Shown: in pieces, positions 23,457-33,082 of the stretch
How the letters are laid out: every line of letters starts with the position of its first letter
Position numbering within the stretch: the stretch's first letter is position 1
Source: an uncultured Bacteroidia bacterium
Lineage (GTDB): Bacteria > Bacteroidota > Bacteroidia > Bacteroidales > UBA932
Assembly (NCBI GenBank): GCA_902762655.1
Contig: CACWOZ010000007.1
Location: 1 to 64,000, forward strand
DNA length: 64,000 bases
Reading direction: 5' to 3'
Program-made: the position numbers and the translations under genes
Notes under the pieces: generated by a model
Seen by the model: only the letters and a program-made list of their open reading frames with translations
Told to the model about the DNA's origin: nothing
The model's database searches: none

Positions 23457-24614
23457 ATGAAAAAGTTTTTCACCTTTGCTGCCGTTGCAGCTTTAGTCTT
23501 GAGCGCTTGCGCCAAGATTGAAAACAATGCTACTGTCATCGACAATAGCAACGAACCTGTACTGTTCGGTGTTTACACCGCAAAAAACGTAACCAAAGCA
23601 GTATCTGCTACTGATTTTGGCACTATCGATCAAGCTGCCCTCGAGGCTTCCACAAAAGGCTTCGGCGTTTTCACCTTCTTCTCCGACAATTCTGAAGGAT
23701 CAAACGACTATAATGCCGCCTCCCCCAGCAACTTCAAGCCGAACTTCATGTACAACCAGCAGGTGAAGTATGAATCCAGCAAGTGGACCTATAGCCCTAT
23801 CAAATACTGGCCTAACGAATTTGGTGGCGCTGCGGTGAGCACAGCTACTGACAAACTTACTTTCTTTGCTTATGCTCCTTATGTAGCCACTGTTGGAGAT
23901 GAAGGTATTACCGCATTCTCTGAAAAAACAGCTACTGGCGACCCTACCGTCTCTTTCAAGGTTCCTGCCAAGGCAGAAGAGCAGATCGATCTTATGTGGA
24001 GCAATGCTAACCTTAAGAACCTGACCAAACAGGCAGTTGGCGGTGTTGTGAAATTCACTTTTACCCACGCCCTTTCAAATCTTTCTATATATCCTATCGC
24101 AGTTGTAGATGCAACTAATATCCCTGCATCCAGTGGTGCTGACATTGATGCAGCTACCAAGGTTACCATCAACAGTTTCTCTATCAAAGGTAAGTTCAAT
24201 CAGGAGGGTACTCTGAATCTCGCTACCGGCGTATGGACTTCTTCAGCCGCCGCTGCTGACCAGACCATTACCTATCAGCCCGCGACCGCTTATGATGTGA
24301 CAAATGTAAATGACAAGGCCGAGGCTGACGCCGCAAAAGCTGTGACTGAGTTTATGTTCGTTCCCAGCACTGCTGCAGCGGACTATGAGATCAATATTGA
24401 CTATGATTTCACTACTACAGATGCAAACGTTGATGGTGGCAAAGTTGTTGTTAACAACAAGATCAAGAAGACATTGAGCGGCGTTAATTTCGAGCAGGGC
24501 AAGAAGATTAAACTCTATGTTGCTCTTGGTCTTACTTCCGTCAAGCTTGAGGCCGAGGTTGGTGACTGGACTGATGCCGCTGACCAGAATGTATGGCTTC
24601 CCGTTAACCTTTAA
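23457..24614 (+). CDS. Fimbrillin 2 (type V pilus subunit)
   Basis: A 385-residue lipoprotein, closest to fimbrillin 1. It has lipobox VLSAC (C18), T-K47-A48, KGFGVFTFFS, KWTYSPIKYWPNEF, LTFFAYAPY, the FTHALSNLSI core strand and a closing WTDAADQNVWLPVNL. The signal peptides of 1 and 2 differ by one residue. I used ATG 23457; an upstream ATG at 23421 would add twelve non-signal residues. A predicted hairpin separates it from fimbrillin 1. It probably forms pilus shaft or an alternative shaft type. Confidence 0.85.
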   Translation: MKKFFTFAAVAALVLSACAKIENNATVIDNSNEPVLFGVYTAKNVTKAVSATDFGTIDQAALEASTKGFGVFTFFSDNSEGSNDYNAASPSNFKPNFMYNQQVKYESSKWTYSPIKYWPNEFGGAAVSTATDKLTFFAYAPYVATVGDEGITAFSEKTATGDPTVSFKVPAKAEEQIDLMWSNANLKNLTKQAVGGVVKFTFTHALSNLSIYPIAVVDATNIPASSGADIDAATKVTINSFSIKGKFNQEGTLNLATGVWTSSAAAADQTITYQPATAYDVTNVNDKAEADAAKAVTEFMFVPSTAAADYEINIDYDFTTTDANVDGGKVVVNNKIKKTLSGVNFEQGKKIKLYVALGLTSVKLEAEVGDWTDAADQNVWLPVNL

Positions 24615-24655
24615 TTGATAAAATTGAATAATAAAAATAAACAATACATTATATC

Positions 24656-26074
24656 ATGAAAAAATCAATCATTCTCGCTGCAGTTGCAGCCCTCGTTCTC
24701 GCAGGATGCACAAAGAACGAAACCTATGTCGTAAACACTGAGAAGGACGCTGTTTCCTTCGGTGCTTATTCCGGACGCGCCGTCACCAAGGCCGGCCCCA
24801 CCGATGACATCAACCTGAAAGCTCTTGCCGAGCACGGTTTCGGTGTGTTCGCTACCTATTCTGCAACCGACGACTTCTCCGAAGCTACCAACGATTTTAT
24901 GTACAACCAGCAGGTCACCTCTGCTGACGAAGGTGCTACTTGGACCTACAGCCCCGTTAAGTACTGGCCTAACCCTACCAACGGTCAGGCTGCAGATGCG
25001 CAGAAGGTATCCTTCTTCGCTTATGCACCTTATGCAGATCCTGAAGCTACCGGAGCAGTCAACGACTACGGCGTTACCGGTTTCGAGATCGACGGAGCTA
25101 CCAAGCACAACATCGTAAACTACACCTTCGCTGCCAACAAGCCCAATGTTGACCTTATGTGGGGTTACAAGACCAAGACCGGCGATCCCGCTACTTACAC
25201 CGTCAACCTCAACCTTACCCGCACCACCGACAATGTGAAGTTCATCTTCCAGCACCTTCTCTCCAAGCTCGGCGGTTCCCAGGAAGGCGCCATCACCGAT
25301 CCTGCCAATCCCGCTTATGTTGCCAACGGTCTTATGGTAAAGGCATCCCCTATTTCGGATCCTACCGCTGAATATGGCAATGTTACTCTCGGTGACTTCG
25401 GTGGAGCAAAGGGTACCAAGATCACCATCTCCGACATCAAAGTCGAGAGCGCTCCCGACACCGCTACCGATCCTTCCGTCAAGGATATCGACAATAACGA
25501 TGTAACTTACGCTACTGGCGCTCAGACCGGTAAACTTGACCTCTACACCGGTAAATTCACCCTTGATTCCCCTACTCCTCAGGCTATCAAGTTCAGCCAG
25601 GAACTCTCCGCAGACGCTGCTGCAGTTGCTGCTGACGAGAACCTCAGCGAGATCGCAGACTTCCTCAAGGAAGTTCCCGGAGTTACCGATTTCAACGCTG
25701 TCAAAAAAGGTGTCACCAAGCAGGCTGTTAACGTTTACAAGGACGAGAGCAATCCTATCATCCTCATCCCTGGCACCAAGCCCGTTGTTGACATCACTGT
25801 AACCTATGTTGTTCGTACATACGACGAGAAGCTCCCCAAGGGATTCAGCGAGGTTTCCCAGAAAGTATTCGGACGCCTTAAATTCCCTGAAATCGAGAAG
25901 AATAAGAAGTACAATATCCTTATGATCCTTGGTCTGAACAGTGTTGAATTCAAAGCCACTGTCGAGGATTGGACCAGCGAGACCCCCACTTGGACTGACG
26001 CCAATGGTAATGGTGTTGTTGATCCCGGTGAAATGTCTGGCACTGAGGAGATCTGGCTTCCCAACAATCTCTAG
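24656..26074 (+). CDS. Fimbrillin 3 (type V pilus subunit, long)
   Basis: A 472-residue lipoprotein: lipobox VLAGC (C18), VSFGAYSGR, T-K45-A46, HGFGVFATYS, WTYSPVKYWPNP, VSFFAYAPYA, VKFIFQHLLSKLGG core and a closing EIWLPNNL. It is about 80 residues longer than fimbrillins 1 and 2, mostly in the middle (about 215-330) and in an Asp/Gly-rich segment near the end that could bind calcium (TDANGNGVVDPGE, about 445-457). The opposite strand holds a 534-codon open frame, which is a coding-bias shadow. Confidence 0.83.
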   Translation: MKKSIILAAVAALVLAGCTKNETYVVNTEKDAVSFGAYSGRAVTKAGPTDDINLKALAEHGFGVFATYSATDDFSEATNDFMYNQQVTSADEGATWTYSPVKYWPNPTNGQAADAQKVSFFAYAPYADPEATGAVNDYGVTGFEIDGATKHNIVNYTFAANKPNVDLMWGYKTKTGDPATYTVNLNLTRTTDNVKFIFQHLLSKLGGSQEGAITDPANPAYVANGLMVKASPISDPTAEYGNVTLGDFGGAKGTKITISDIKVESAPDTATDPSVKDIDNNDVTYATGAQTGKLDLYTGKFTLDSPTPQAIKFSQELSADAAAVAADENLSEIADFLKEVPGVTDFNAVKKGVTKQAVNVYKDESNPIILIPGTKPVVDITVTYVVRTYDEKLPKGFSEVSQKVFGRLKFPEIEKNKKYNILMILGLNSVEFKATVEDWTSETPTWTDANGNGVVDPGEMSGTEEIWLPNNL

Positions 26075-26098
26075 TATATAAGAAAACATAATGCTTTG

Positions 26099-26130
26099 CC
26101 TGTGCGGGCCTGACCGCCTGCACAGGTCCC
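26099..26130 (+). ncRNA. Intercistronic hairpin 2 with CTGACC loop
   Basis: Stem CCTGTGCGGGC (26099-26109) / GCCTGCACAGG (26116-26126), eleven pairs including one G-U, with loop CTGACC (26110-26115), followed by TCCC and A-runs. Loop, closing GGGC pairing and 3' flank match hairpin 1, while the lower stem differs with compensating changes. It lies between fimbrillins 3 and 4. Confidence 0.68.
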
Positions 26131-26144
26131 AAAAACAAACGACA

Positions 26145-27284
26145 ATGTTCGAAAGGAAGACATACGGAATACTTGCTGCGGCGGCGCTGATGCTGCTGTC
26201 GGCAGGCTGCGCGAAGGTGAGCGACGGGCCTCTCCCCGAGGACTGGCGTATCCCCGTGACCTTCACCACCTACGGGCTCCAGCGCACCGGCACCAAGGCG
26301 GATGCCAGTTATGTGGCTCCCGGCGCCGACTTCGCCGAGGGCGCGGTCGTAGGCGTGTATGGCTTCTACCACGACAATTCCACTTTCGCTACAGACCCCG
26401 ACAACATCGCGGACTTCATGTACCACACCGCCCTTACTAAGCAGAGCGACGGTTCGTGGACATACAGCCCCATCAAATACTGGCCCAACGAATATGGCAC
26501 GGGGGCTAACAGCACTGATATCGACCGCCTCTCCTTCTGGGGATACTATCCCCGCGAAGCGGCTGGCCTCAACCTCTACAAACCAGGCACCACCACAGCC
26601 TACGACAACGATACCCCCGGAATCCCCAAGGCGACATTCACCCAGAAGGAGAATCCCGACGAGATGATTGACCTGATGTTCTCCGCGCCTCTCTTCGATC
26701 TTTACAAGACCCAGGAGCACACCGAGAATGCCGAGACCCACAATTACGGCGCAGTTACAGATGGCCAGGTGACCCTGAAATTCAGGCACGCCCTGTCGCT
26801 GGTGGAGTTCCAGCTCGCGGAGGGAACCGGCGCCAAACTCAACAGCCTGACCCTGACCAAGATAAAGAAAACAGGCACCGTCGAGGACTGCTCCACGGAT
26901 CCCCTTGTATGGAGCGATGTAACGGGCAGTTACGATCTCCATAAGGAGAATGTGACGGTTGTGGGTAGCACTATCCTCACGCTTCTTGCAATCCCTCAGG
27001 ACCTTGATGCGGACGCCACGTTCTCGCTCAACTACGACATCACCTTCGAATCGTCCGATCCTACCCATCCGGATCCCATAGTTTACAAAGGCGACAGCTT
27101 CTCGGTGAAGTTGTTCAAGAAAACCGGACCCGTGGCAGAGCAGTACGGCGTGACCGCATGGCAGCCCGGCAAGCACTACATCTACAAGATATCCGCCGGC
27201 CTCGACCGCATCGAATTCGAAGAGATCGTTGAGGCGGGTGACGACTGGACCGTGGGCAATAACAACATTTCAGTACCCGAATGA
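26145..27284 (+). CDS. Fimbrillin 4 (type V pilus subunit)
   Basis: A 379-residue lipoprotein with lipobox LSAGC (C22), T-K51-A52, VVGVYGFYHD, WTYSPIKYWPNEY, LSFWGYYPR, the LKFRHALSLVEF core and a short end (DDWTVGNNNISVPE). It is more distant from fimbrillins 1-3, which share the IWLP ending. The start at 26145 gives a clean signal peptide; the frame open from 26091 runs through the hairpin. Its stop overlaps the next ATG (ATGATG). Confidence 0.82.
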   Translation: MFERKTYGILAAAALMLLSAGCAKVSDGPLPEDWRIPVTFTTYGLQRTGTKADASYVAPGADFAEGAVVGVYGFYHDNSTFATDPDNIADFMYHTALTKQSDGSWTYSPIKYWPNEYGTGANSTDIDRLSFWGYYPREAAGLNLYKPGTTTAYDNDTPGIPKATFTQKENPDEMIDLMFSAPLFDLYKTQEHTENAETHNYGAVTDGQVTLKFRHALSLVEFQLAEGTGAKLNSLTLTKIKKTGTVEDCSTDPLVWSDVTGSYDLHKENVTVVGSTILTLLAIPQDLDADATFSLNYDITFESSDPTHPDPIVYKGDSFSVKLFKKTGPVAEQYGVTAWQPGKHYIYKISAGLDRIEFEEIVEAGDDWTVGNNNISVPE

Positions 27285-28504
27285 TGAAGAAGAGAACAAC
27301 ATTTATATTATTATTGGCGATGCTCTCAGTCTTCGGCTGCGCGAAGGTTGAAACCTATGTCAAGGATGTGCTCAAGGAGGATGTCCCCATCGATTTCTCC
27401 TGGTACTCCAACCGCAATATCGACACCAAGGCCGATCCGGACCATTTTGTGGGCGATGTGAATGCTACGGGAACCGAGAGGCATCTTAACAGCGGCACCT
27501 CCATGGGCGTGTTCGGATACTTCCATCCCCAGGCATCGGGCAGCGTCGCAGGGACCTGGCAGACAGGCGCCGGCGCGTATAACGCTCCCAACCTCTTCTA
27601 CAACGAACCCGTCAGCATCACCGAGACCAGCGGGACCTACACCTACGACTACGCTAACTCCCGCTTCTGGCCCCGCAACACCCTGGACAGGATATCGTTC
27701 ATCGCCTACTACCCCTGGAATAAACTCAACACGAGCGGATCCGCCAGCGAAGAAACCATCGTGGAGCCCTTCCTGGACAGCAGGTCCGAGCGTCAGGGCA
27801 TGGTGGGCTTCTATTATGTGGTGCCGGAGAAATCGGAAGACCAGATAGATTTCTGCGTTTCCGACCTCTGCCTCGAGCAGAGCAAGGCATTGTGGAGCGG
27901 AGATAATTCCAAAGGCCTCACCGGAAACACCAACGGCAAGGTGAAATTCTTCTTCCATCACGCCCTCAGCCAGGTGCGAGTGAAGAGTGTCAATTTTGAT
28001 ACCGGCGGCAACGACAAAGTGGATCTGAAGATCAACTACATTGTCTTCAGGAACGTGGCGGTGTTCGGCCAGTGCATTCCCGTGCCTGATTTCAGCAACA
28101 CTGATGCTACCGGACGCACCCCCGTTACACCCACATGGCCTACCGGCACGCTGGTGCCCAGACGCCCGAACTATACTTCCGGCGTAATCGCAGACGTTTG
28201 TTATGACTCTTCCACGAGTACTTGGGATGTGAACAAGTTCCTCCTAATGATTCCCCACACCTTCTTTACTGGGGCGACTATCGAGGTGAACTTCGACGTA
28301 ACCCGCAGGAATAACAATACAGGAGAATATTATTCCTACTTAGGCAACACGCTGTCGGCCCCCCTTACTACCACATCCGTGTACGAGTGGCAGGCAGGTA
28401 AGATATACACTTACAATATTACTTTGGACCTCAAGCAGATCAAGGTTACCGCAGATGTGGTTGACTGGCTCGATGCAGGCGAAGACGTAATTATGGACAA
28501 GTAG
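27281..28504 (+). CDS. Fimbrillin 5 (type V pilus subunit)
   Basis: A 407-residue lipoprotein with lipobox SVFGC (C20), DFSWYSNRN, T-K50-A51, MGVFGYFHP, RFWPRNTLDRISFIAYYP, the FFFHHALSQVRV core and a closing strand VTADVVDWLDAGEDVIMDK. Tandem with four-base overlap to fimbrillin 4, six bases before fimbrillin 6. Confidence 0.82.
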   Translation: MMKKRTTFILLLAMLSVFGCAKVETYVKDVLKEDVPIDFSWYSNRNIDTKADPDHFVGDVNATGTERHLNSGTSMGVFGYFHPQASGSVAGTWQTGAGAYNAPNLFYNEPVSITETSGTYTYDYANSRFWPRNTLDRISFIAYYPWNKLNTSGSASEETIVEPFLDSRSERQGMVGFYYVVPEKSEDQIDFCVSDLCLEQSKALWSGDNSKGLTGNTNGKVKFFFHHALSQVRVKSVNFDTGGNDKVDLKINYIVFRNVAVFGQCIPVPDFSNTDATGRTPVTPTWPTGTLVPRRPNYTSGVIADVCYDSSTSTWDVNKFLLMIPHTFFTGATIEVNFDVTRRNNNTGEYYSYLGNTLSAPLTTTSVYEWQAGKIYTYNITLDLKQIKVTADVVDWLDAGEDVIMDK

Positions 28505-28509
28505 CGCTT

Positions 28510-30672
28510 ATGAAGACTCTCAGAATATTGGCATTGCTTTCATTCGCGGTAATCGCTCTTTCCTGCGTGAAGGAGCAGCACCCGCGCTTGAAGCCTGAAA
28601 TCTATCACAAGAGCAATGTAGAAGTCAAGGCTACTGCGGCACTCCCGGAGGGCTGGACTCCCATGACCAAGGCGGCGAGCGACATCACTGACATTGACAA
28701 TACCGAGCTTCAGAGCCGCGGCTTTGGCGTATATGCCTTCTACACTGGCACAGAGGAATACTCTTCCGCGAAGGACTCATCAGCCTACTCAAAATTCGGT
28801 ATGGTGCTCAAGAACCGTAAATTCCAGTATTCAACATCCGTCTGGGAAAACTCAGGCACAGCAGAGTTCTGGCCCGCCAGCGATGGCGAGAACCTCACCC
28901 TTTTGGCATATGCCCCCTGGGACACCTGGAATGACAAGGTGGTCTATGACGGCAAAGTGCCTTCCATCAAGTATGATGATTATATTGCGCAGAATCTTTC
29001 CGTAAGCGAACTGGAGAAGCAGCGTGATATCCTCTGGGGCACCAACACTTCCGGCAACCCCCACAAGAATGTTGAGAAGGATGACTACAGTCCCGAGGGA
29101 ACAGTCGACTTCCACTTCCGTCACGCCGTTGCCAAAGTGCGTTTCGGGGTGAAAGGTACGCTGCCTGGAGAGGTGAGGAACCAGACATATGGCGGAAGCT
29201 CAAATTCGAGTACCGGGTCTGCCGGGGTGATTGAGGCCGGCGAGACTATGTCCTCTGTCGGGAGTCCTGAGTTCTCCGTTGCAAATTCATCGGCATACTA
29301 CAGGAGTGATGGATTTGATTACATGGATTGGGTTTACGTCAGATATTACCATGCGGTGCAGACACAAACTGAAACCGAAAGTATAATCCAGACGCGTTAT
29401 CGCACCAGAACGGAGACGGCGACTGGTGCAGTGTATTCGGTCAGCGGCCAGCGGTACCTGGTAGAACAGGTAACGATGAAAGGATTTAACCAGAAGGGTA
29501 CCTTGGTGCTGGATAACACAGCCTCATACGAGCCTACATGGATTGATGTCACCCGTTTCAGCGGCGCTGATCCGGAATATGTACTGAACAGCAGCAATAT
29601 CCTTTCTCAGTCATTACGGTATGTCCCGGCAGCTACTGTACAAAGCAATTTCTCTACATATACAGGCATTTCAGAAACGACATCAGACCTGATGTCCGGG
29701 TATTTCCTGTACGCAATCCCCAGGGAATCTTCGTCCGGCGACCGTATCGCGGTTACCATCAAATATCATAAACTGAATGTTGCAGGTACGCTTACCGCAA
29801 ACCAGACCAGGGAAGTTGTCCAAAAGCAAACCAGAACTATTTCGCGCTCCCGTACACGTACCCGCAATTCGGAGGAAATCAGGGTAACGTCTGACAGGAA
29901 CGGGACAAATTCTTGGAACAATGCTTATAATGCTAATGCCAGTACCGAAGATAAATATACCTTCTCTGCAGATTGGGGTGGCTGGAGCGGTTGGAGCGGT
30001 TGGAGCGATCCCGACTGGGGTGCATGGCAGGACGAACCTGCCCCCGACTGGACTATCACAAGCGAAAGTCTGACCGGTGCAACGGTTAATTATAACGATG
30101 ATCCTGCTCCGGCACTTTCGGGAGAGGTTTTGACCTCGCTACAGGGCGGGCGAGTATATGATATCAACCTTGTGGTGGCCGGTGACAAGATTGAGCTGGA
30201 CGTAGTTCCCCAGCCTTGGAATCTCAAGGAGTTCGAGTTTGACTACAATGCCAACGTCAATGACGTTATTCAGCCGCTCACATACGATTCTTCATTCATA
30301 GACTATGCAGATGCCCAGGGCAACGTTTACATAAACAACCGTATGGGCAAGTTCTTCTTCCAGTTGGGAGCCGGTAAGTATGCTTCGTGGCAGGCTTCCC
30401 TCGTAGGAGACGCTGCATTCGGTTTCTGTGACGAGAATGGCAACTTCATCCTCGACGAGCACGGCAACCGCGTGGCATCCATACGAAATGCCATAGACCC
30501 GGAAGTGATGAACTACATTTACATCAAGCCTGTGAACTCTGAAGCGTCGGTCACCAGCCACGCAAAACTCAGGATCTACTACATCGACGCCACCGGGGAT
30601 GCCGTTGTCGCACTCAACCTGGTTGAGATGGCAGGCGTTACCGAATGGACCATCTGGCAGAATGCAAACTAA
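28510..30672 (+). CDS. Fimbrillin 6, enlarged with repetitive insertion
   Basis: A 720-residue lipoprotein with lipobox ALSC (C19), T-K54-A55, RGFGVYAFYT, AEFWPASDGENLTLLAYAPW and VDFHFRHAVAKVRFGV, the usual fimbrillin core. It then departs from the family: Ser/Gly-rich and Tyr-rich segments (about 225-275), two RTRT-containing stretches (near 297 and 450), and a Trp-rich run GGWSGWSGWSDPDWGAW (about 492-508). A second beta-rich part follows (about 560-715). The size and insertions suggest a minor or accessory subunit exposed on the pilus. The Trp/Gly/Ser repeat could bind carbohydrate; that is a guess. Confidence 0.75.
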   Translation: MKTLRILALLSFAVIALSCVKEQHPRLKPEIYHKSNVEVKATAALPEGWTPMTKAASDITDIDNTELQSRGFGVYAFYTGTEEYSSAKDSSAYSKFGMVLKNRKFQYSTSVWENSGTAEFWPASDGENLTLLAYAPWDTWNDKVVYDGKVPSIKYDDYIAQNLSVSELEKQRDILWGTNTSGNPHKNVEKDDYSPEGTVDFHFRHAVAKVRFGVKGTLPGEVRNQTYGGSSNSSTGSAGVIEAGETMSSVGSPEFSVANSSAYYRSDGFDYMDWVYVRYYHAVQTQTETESIIQTRYRTRTETATGAVYSVSGQRYLVEQVTMKGFNQKGTLVLDNTASYEPTWIDVTRFSGADPEYVLNSSNILSQSLRYVPAATVQSNFSTYTGISETTSDLMSGYFLYAIPRESSSGDRIAVTIKYHKLNVAGTLTANQTREVVQKQTRTISRSRTRTRNSEEIRVTSDRNGTNSWNNAYNANASTEDKYTFSADWGGWSGWSGWSDPDWGAWQDEPAPDWTITSESLTGATVNYNDDPAPALSGEVLTSLQGGRVYDINLVVAGDKIELDVVPQPWNLKEFEFDYNANVNDVIQPLTYDSSFIDYADAQGNVYINNRMGKFFFQLGAGKYASWQASLVGDAAFGFCDENGNFILDEHGNRVASIRNAIDPEVMNYIYIKPVNSEASVTSHAKLRIYYIDATGDAVVALNLVEMAGVTEWTIWQNAN

Positions 30673-30673
30673 A

Positions 30674-33076
30674 ATGAAAGGAACGATGAAAAGCATATTC
30701 AAAGTAATAACGGCGCTGCTGCTCCCGCTCCTTTTCTGGACGGGCTGCGGAAGGGAAACCATGCCTACCGAAGGAATCCCTGACCACTGCATAGAGATTA
30801 CTCTGAGCGGCCTAAACCCGACGCTCGCCACCAAAGCTAGCAGCCGTGGTGCGGACGTTTACAACGAGAATCTTGTAAAAAGCGTCGACTGCTTCTTCTA
30901 CCCTAACGGCGCCACAAATTCCGACGCCGTATTCATGGCCCTTGGCCGTGGTGCCGAAGCGGTTGCGGAGGGAGACAGCACCATCTATAAAGTAAAGGTC
31001 TTTTTCACCGACGCAGATGCCAACAGGATGTTCGGAAGCACTGTTTCCGGAACCTGTCAGCTATATGTGATATGCAATGCCCCGCTTAGTTACAGTGGCC
31101 ATACTGATGTTGCCAGCTTGAAGGAACTTGTGGTGGAGAATGACTTTACGGCTCAGACAATCCAGAGTAGTTTTGTTATGTCGGCAGACGAGATGGCCAC
31201 AGTCACCCTCACTACCGACGGAGATAACCGTACCGCCAGCGGGCGCATCAAGGTTTCCCGTGCTGCTGCCAAGATCCAGTTCTTCCTGCTTATCCCGAGC
31301 GAGTTTGAGGATGAATCCAACCAGATCTGGGAACCTGTCCTGGATGCCGGTATTGGAATCAGTATGACCAATGCGGTGAAGCGTGGCAAGGTGGATGGAG
31401 ATTACTCGGTCCAGAATTCGGATTATATAACTTACGGGTCCCGCGCCATAACGGCACTCGCTCCGTCTGACCTTGTGACCGGTCATGAGGAATATACCTA
31501 CAGTCACGTTCCATTCTACTCCTACCCTTGCGCATGGAGCGACCTCAGTGACTACGGGGCCTCGGTGGTGTTCCGTATTCCCTGGAGAATCCGTGGCGAA
31601 AGCAGTTATCGGTACAGGAAGTACCAGCTGAACCCCAACGTGGGTACTATGGACCTCCAACGCAACAAGTATTACCGCACCTTCGTAAAGGTGGCTTCGC
31701 TGGGAGGTGCCGATAAGGAAAGCATTGTCATTATCCCGGAATGTGATTATGAGATAATCCCCTGGATGAACGAGAGCGCATCCGGCGGCGGACAGGGTAT
31801 AGTCCCTGGAGAACTTATTACATATAAGTATCTGGTTTTTGACCATCCTGAACAGACCATCAACAATGAGACTACGGTTTACTTTACGTACGTCAGCAGT
31901 TCTCCTATTGCTTCCGTCAAGATTAATACTATCAAGTATTACGTGAACTCAAACGCTAATCCTGAGTCAACCCAGAATGTAAACAGTTCCGTTACAGCGG
32001 ATAGTCAGGATGTGAATACAAATGCCGGTACCATTACCGTAGACAAATCCAATCCCGGCTATGTAACATTCGCCCATTCGTTGGATAATATGTACAGTGC
32101 CCTCACGATATATGCAACAATCACCAACGAAGATGGCTGCACACAGGACGTTGTGGTTGAGCAGAATCCTTCCATCAGTCTTTATCGTAAGGCCGAATCC
32201 GGTGACGTTTTTGTGAACGGTTATTTTGCCCGTGTGGCAAATTCTCCGTTCGGCACCAGGTATTCTCAAGGGGGCAATTATTATTACAGGGACCCCAAGT
32301 CTAGCAACAGCGACCGCGACCAAGCCGTAACTATGCCTAACCCCTCTAGGGATTATGGCACAACCATATACAAAGGAGCGACCTCCGGAAGTTTGTCCAC
32401 TTTCTATACTACCGAAGTCCGCATTTCATCTTTCAATACGGGCAATAACACCTATACTTACACATACGGAGGCTCCCAGCACACCGAAGTGTATCGTATC
32501 GGAGATCCGCGCAAGACTACCGAGGAAGTCTATAATTCCTCCTGGTCACTTCACCCGTACTTGTATTACAATGGCACCAACCAAGGTGCGACGGATGCTT
32601 GGCAGGAGCCGCTGAAGATACTTACGACGTCACAGAATGCTGAAGACCAGAATATAGTGGCACCTAAGTTCCTGGTTTCATCTTCCCTGAATGCAATGCT
32701 TACCTCCGGCCTGCCCACATTCGACCAGGCAGTATCCCGTGCGGCGGTTTATCAGGAAGCCGGATATCCTGCCGGCAGGTGGAGAATTCCCACAGAGGCG
32801 GAGATGGCTTTCATAGTGGCAAGGCAGCAGGACGGCACTATCCCGGACCTTTATGTGGCAAACTCCGACTACTGGTCCGGTAGCGGAAGGCTTATGAATA
32901 TTTCCAGTTCCGGAACAAAGATTACTATGAAAGACGGAAACAGAGACAGACAGTCTGTGCGTTTCGTCTACGACCTCTGGTATTGGGGTGATGATGCCTC
33001 CACTACCAATGTCTATCATCCTAACGGCCATCTCTACAACTACGATGCTGCCGGCAATGCAACACTTATAAGATAA
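30674..33076 (+). CDS. Minor/tip fimbrial subunit, Mfa-like with C-terminal extension
   Basis: An 800-residue lipoprotein with lipobox FWTGC (C25). The N-terminal half resembles Mfa1/DUF4906-type subunits (ITLSGLNP, T-K54-A55, VDCFFYPNGA, SRAAAKIQFFLLIPSE, VFRIPWRIRGESSYRYRKYQLNP). The C-terminal part is distinct and carries AGRWRIPTEAEMAFIVARQQDG and YWSGSGR, typical of surface-protein end domains of this phylum. ATG 30674 sits one base after the previous stop; ATG 30686, preceded by AAAGGA, is an equally good start. A tip or near-tip role is inferred from length and gene order. Confidence 0.7.
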   Translation: MKGTMKSIFKVITALLLPLLFWTGCGRETMPTEGIPDHCIEITLSGLNPTLATKASSRGADVYNENLVKSVDCFFYPNGATNSDAVFMALGRGAEAVAEGDSTIYKVKVFFTDADANRMFGSTVSGTCQLYVICNAPLSYSGHTDVASLKELVVENDFTAQTIQSSFVMSADEMATVTLTTDGDNRTASGRIKVSRAAAKIQFFLLIPSEFEDESNQIWEPVLDAGIGISMTNAVKRGKVDGDYSVQNSDYITYGSRAITALAPSDLVTGHEEYTYSHVPFYSYPCAWSDLSDYGASVVFRIPWRIRGESSYRYRKYQLNPNVGTMDLQRNKYYRTFVKVASLGGADKESIVIIPECDYEIIPWMNESASGGGQGIVPGELITYKYLVFDHPEQTINNETTVYFTYVSSSPIASVKINTIKYYVNSNANPESTQNVNSSVTADSQDVNTNAGTITVDKSNPGYVTFAHSLDNMYSALTIYATITNEDGCTQDVVVEQNPSISLYRKAESGDVFVNGYFARVANSPFGTRYSQGGNYYYRDPKSSNSDRDQAVTMPNPSRDYGTTIYKGATSGSLSTFYTTEVRISSFNTGNNTYTYTYGGSQHTEVYRIGDPRKTTEEVYNSSWSLHPYLYYNGTNQGATDAWQEPLKILTTSQNAEDQNIVAPKFLVSSSLNAMLTSGLPTFDQAVSRAAVYQEAGYPAGRWRIPTEAEMAFIVARQQDGTIPDLYVANSDYWSGSGRLMNISSSGTKITMKDGNRDRQSVRFVYDLWYWGDDASTTNVYHPNGHLYNYDAAGNATLIR

Positions 33077-33082
33077 GAGCCT

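Noticed and set aside
24665-26269. 534-codon open frame antisense to fimbrillin 3
   Set aside because: Same reason: shadow of biased codons in a certain gene.
29970-30040. Trp/Ser/Gly run as a sign of frameshift in fimbrillin 6
   Set aside because: The frame stays open with good codon use on both sides and the core fimbrillin motifs lie before it, so it is read as an insertion.
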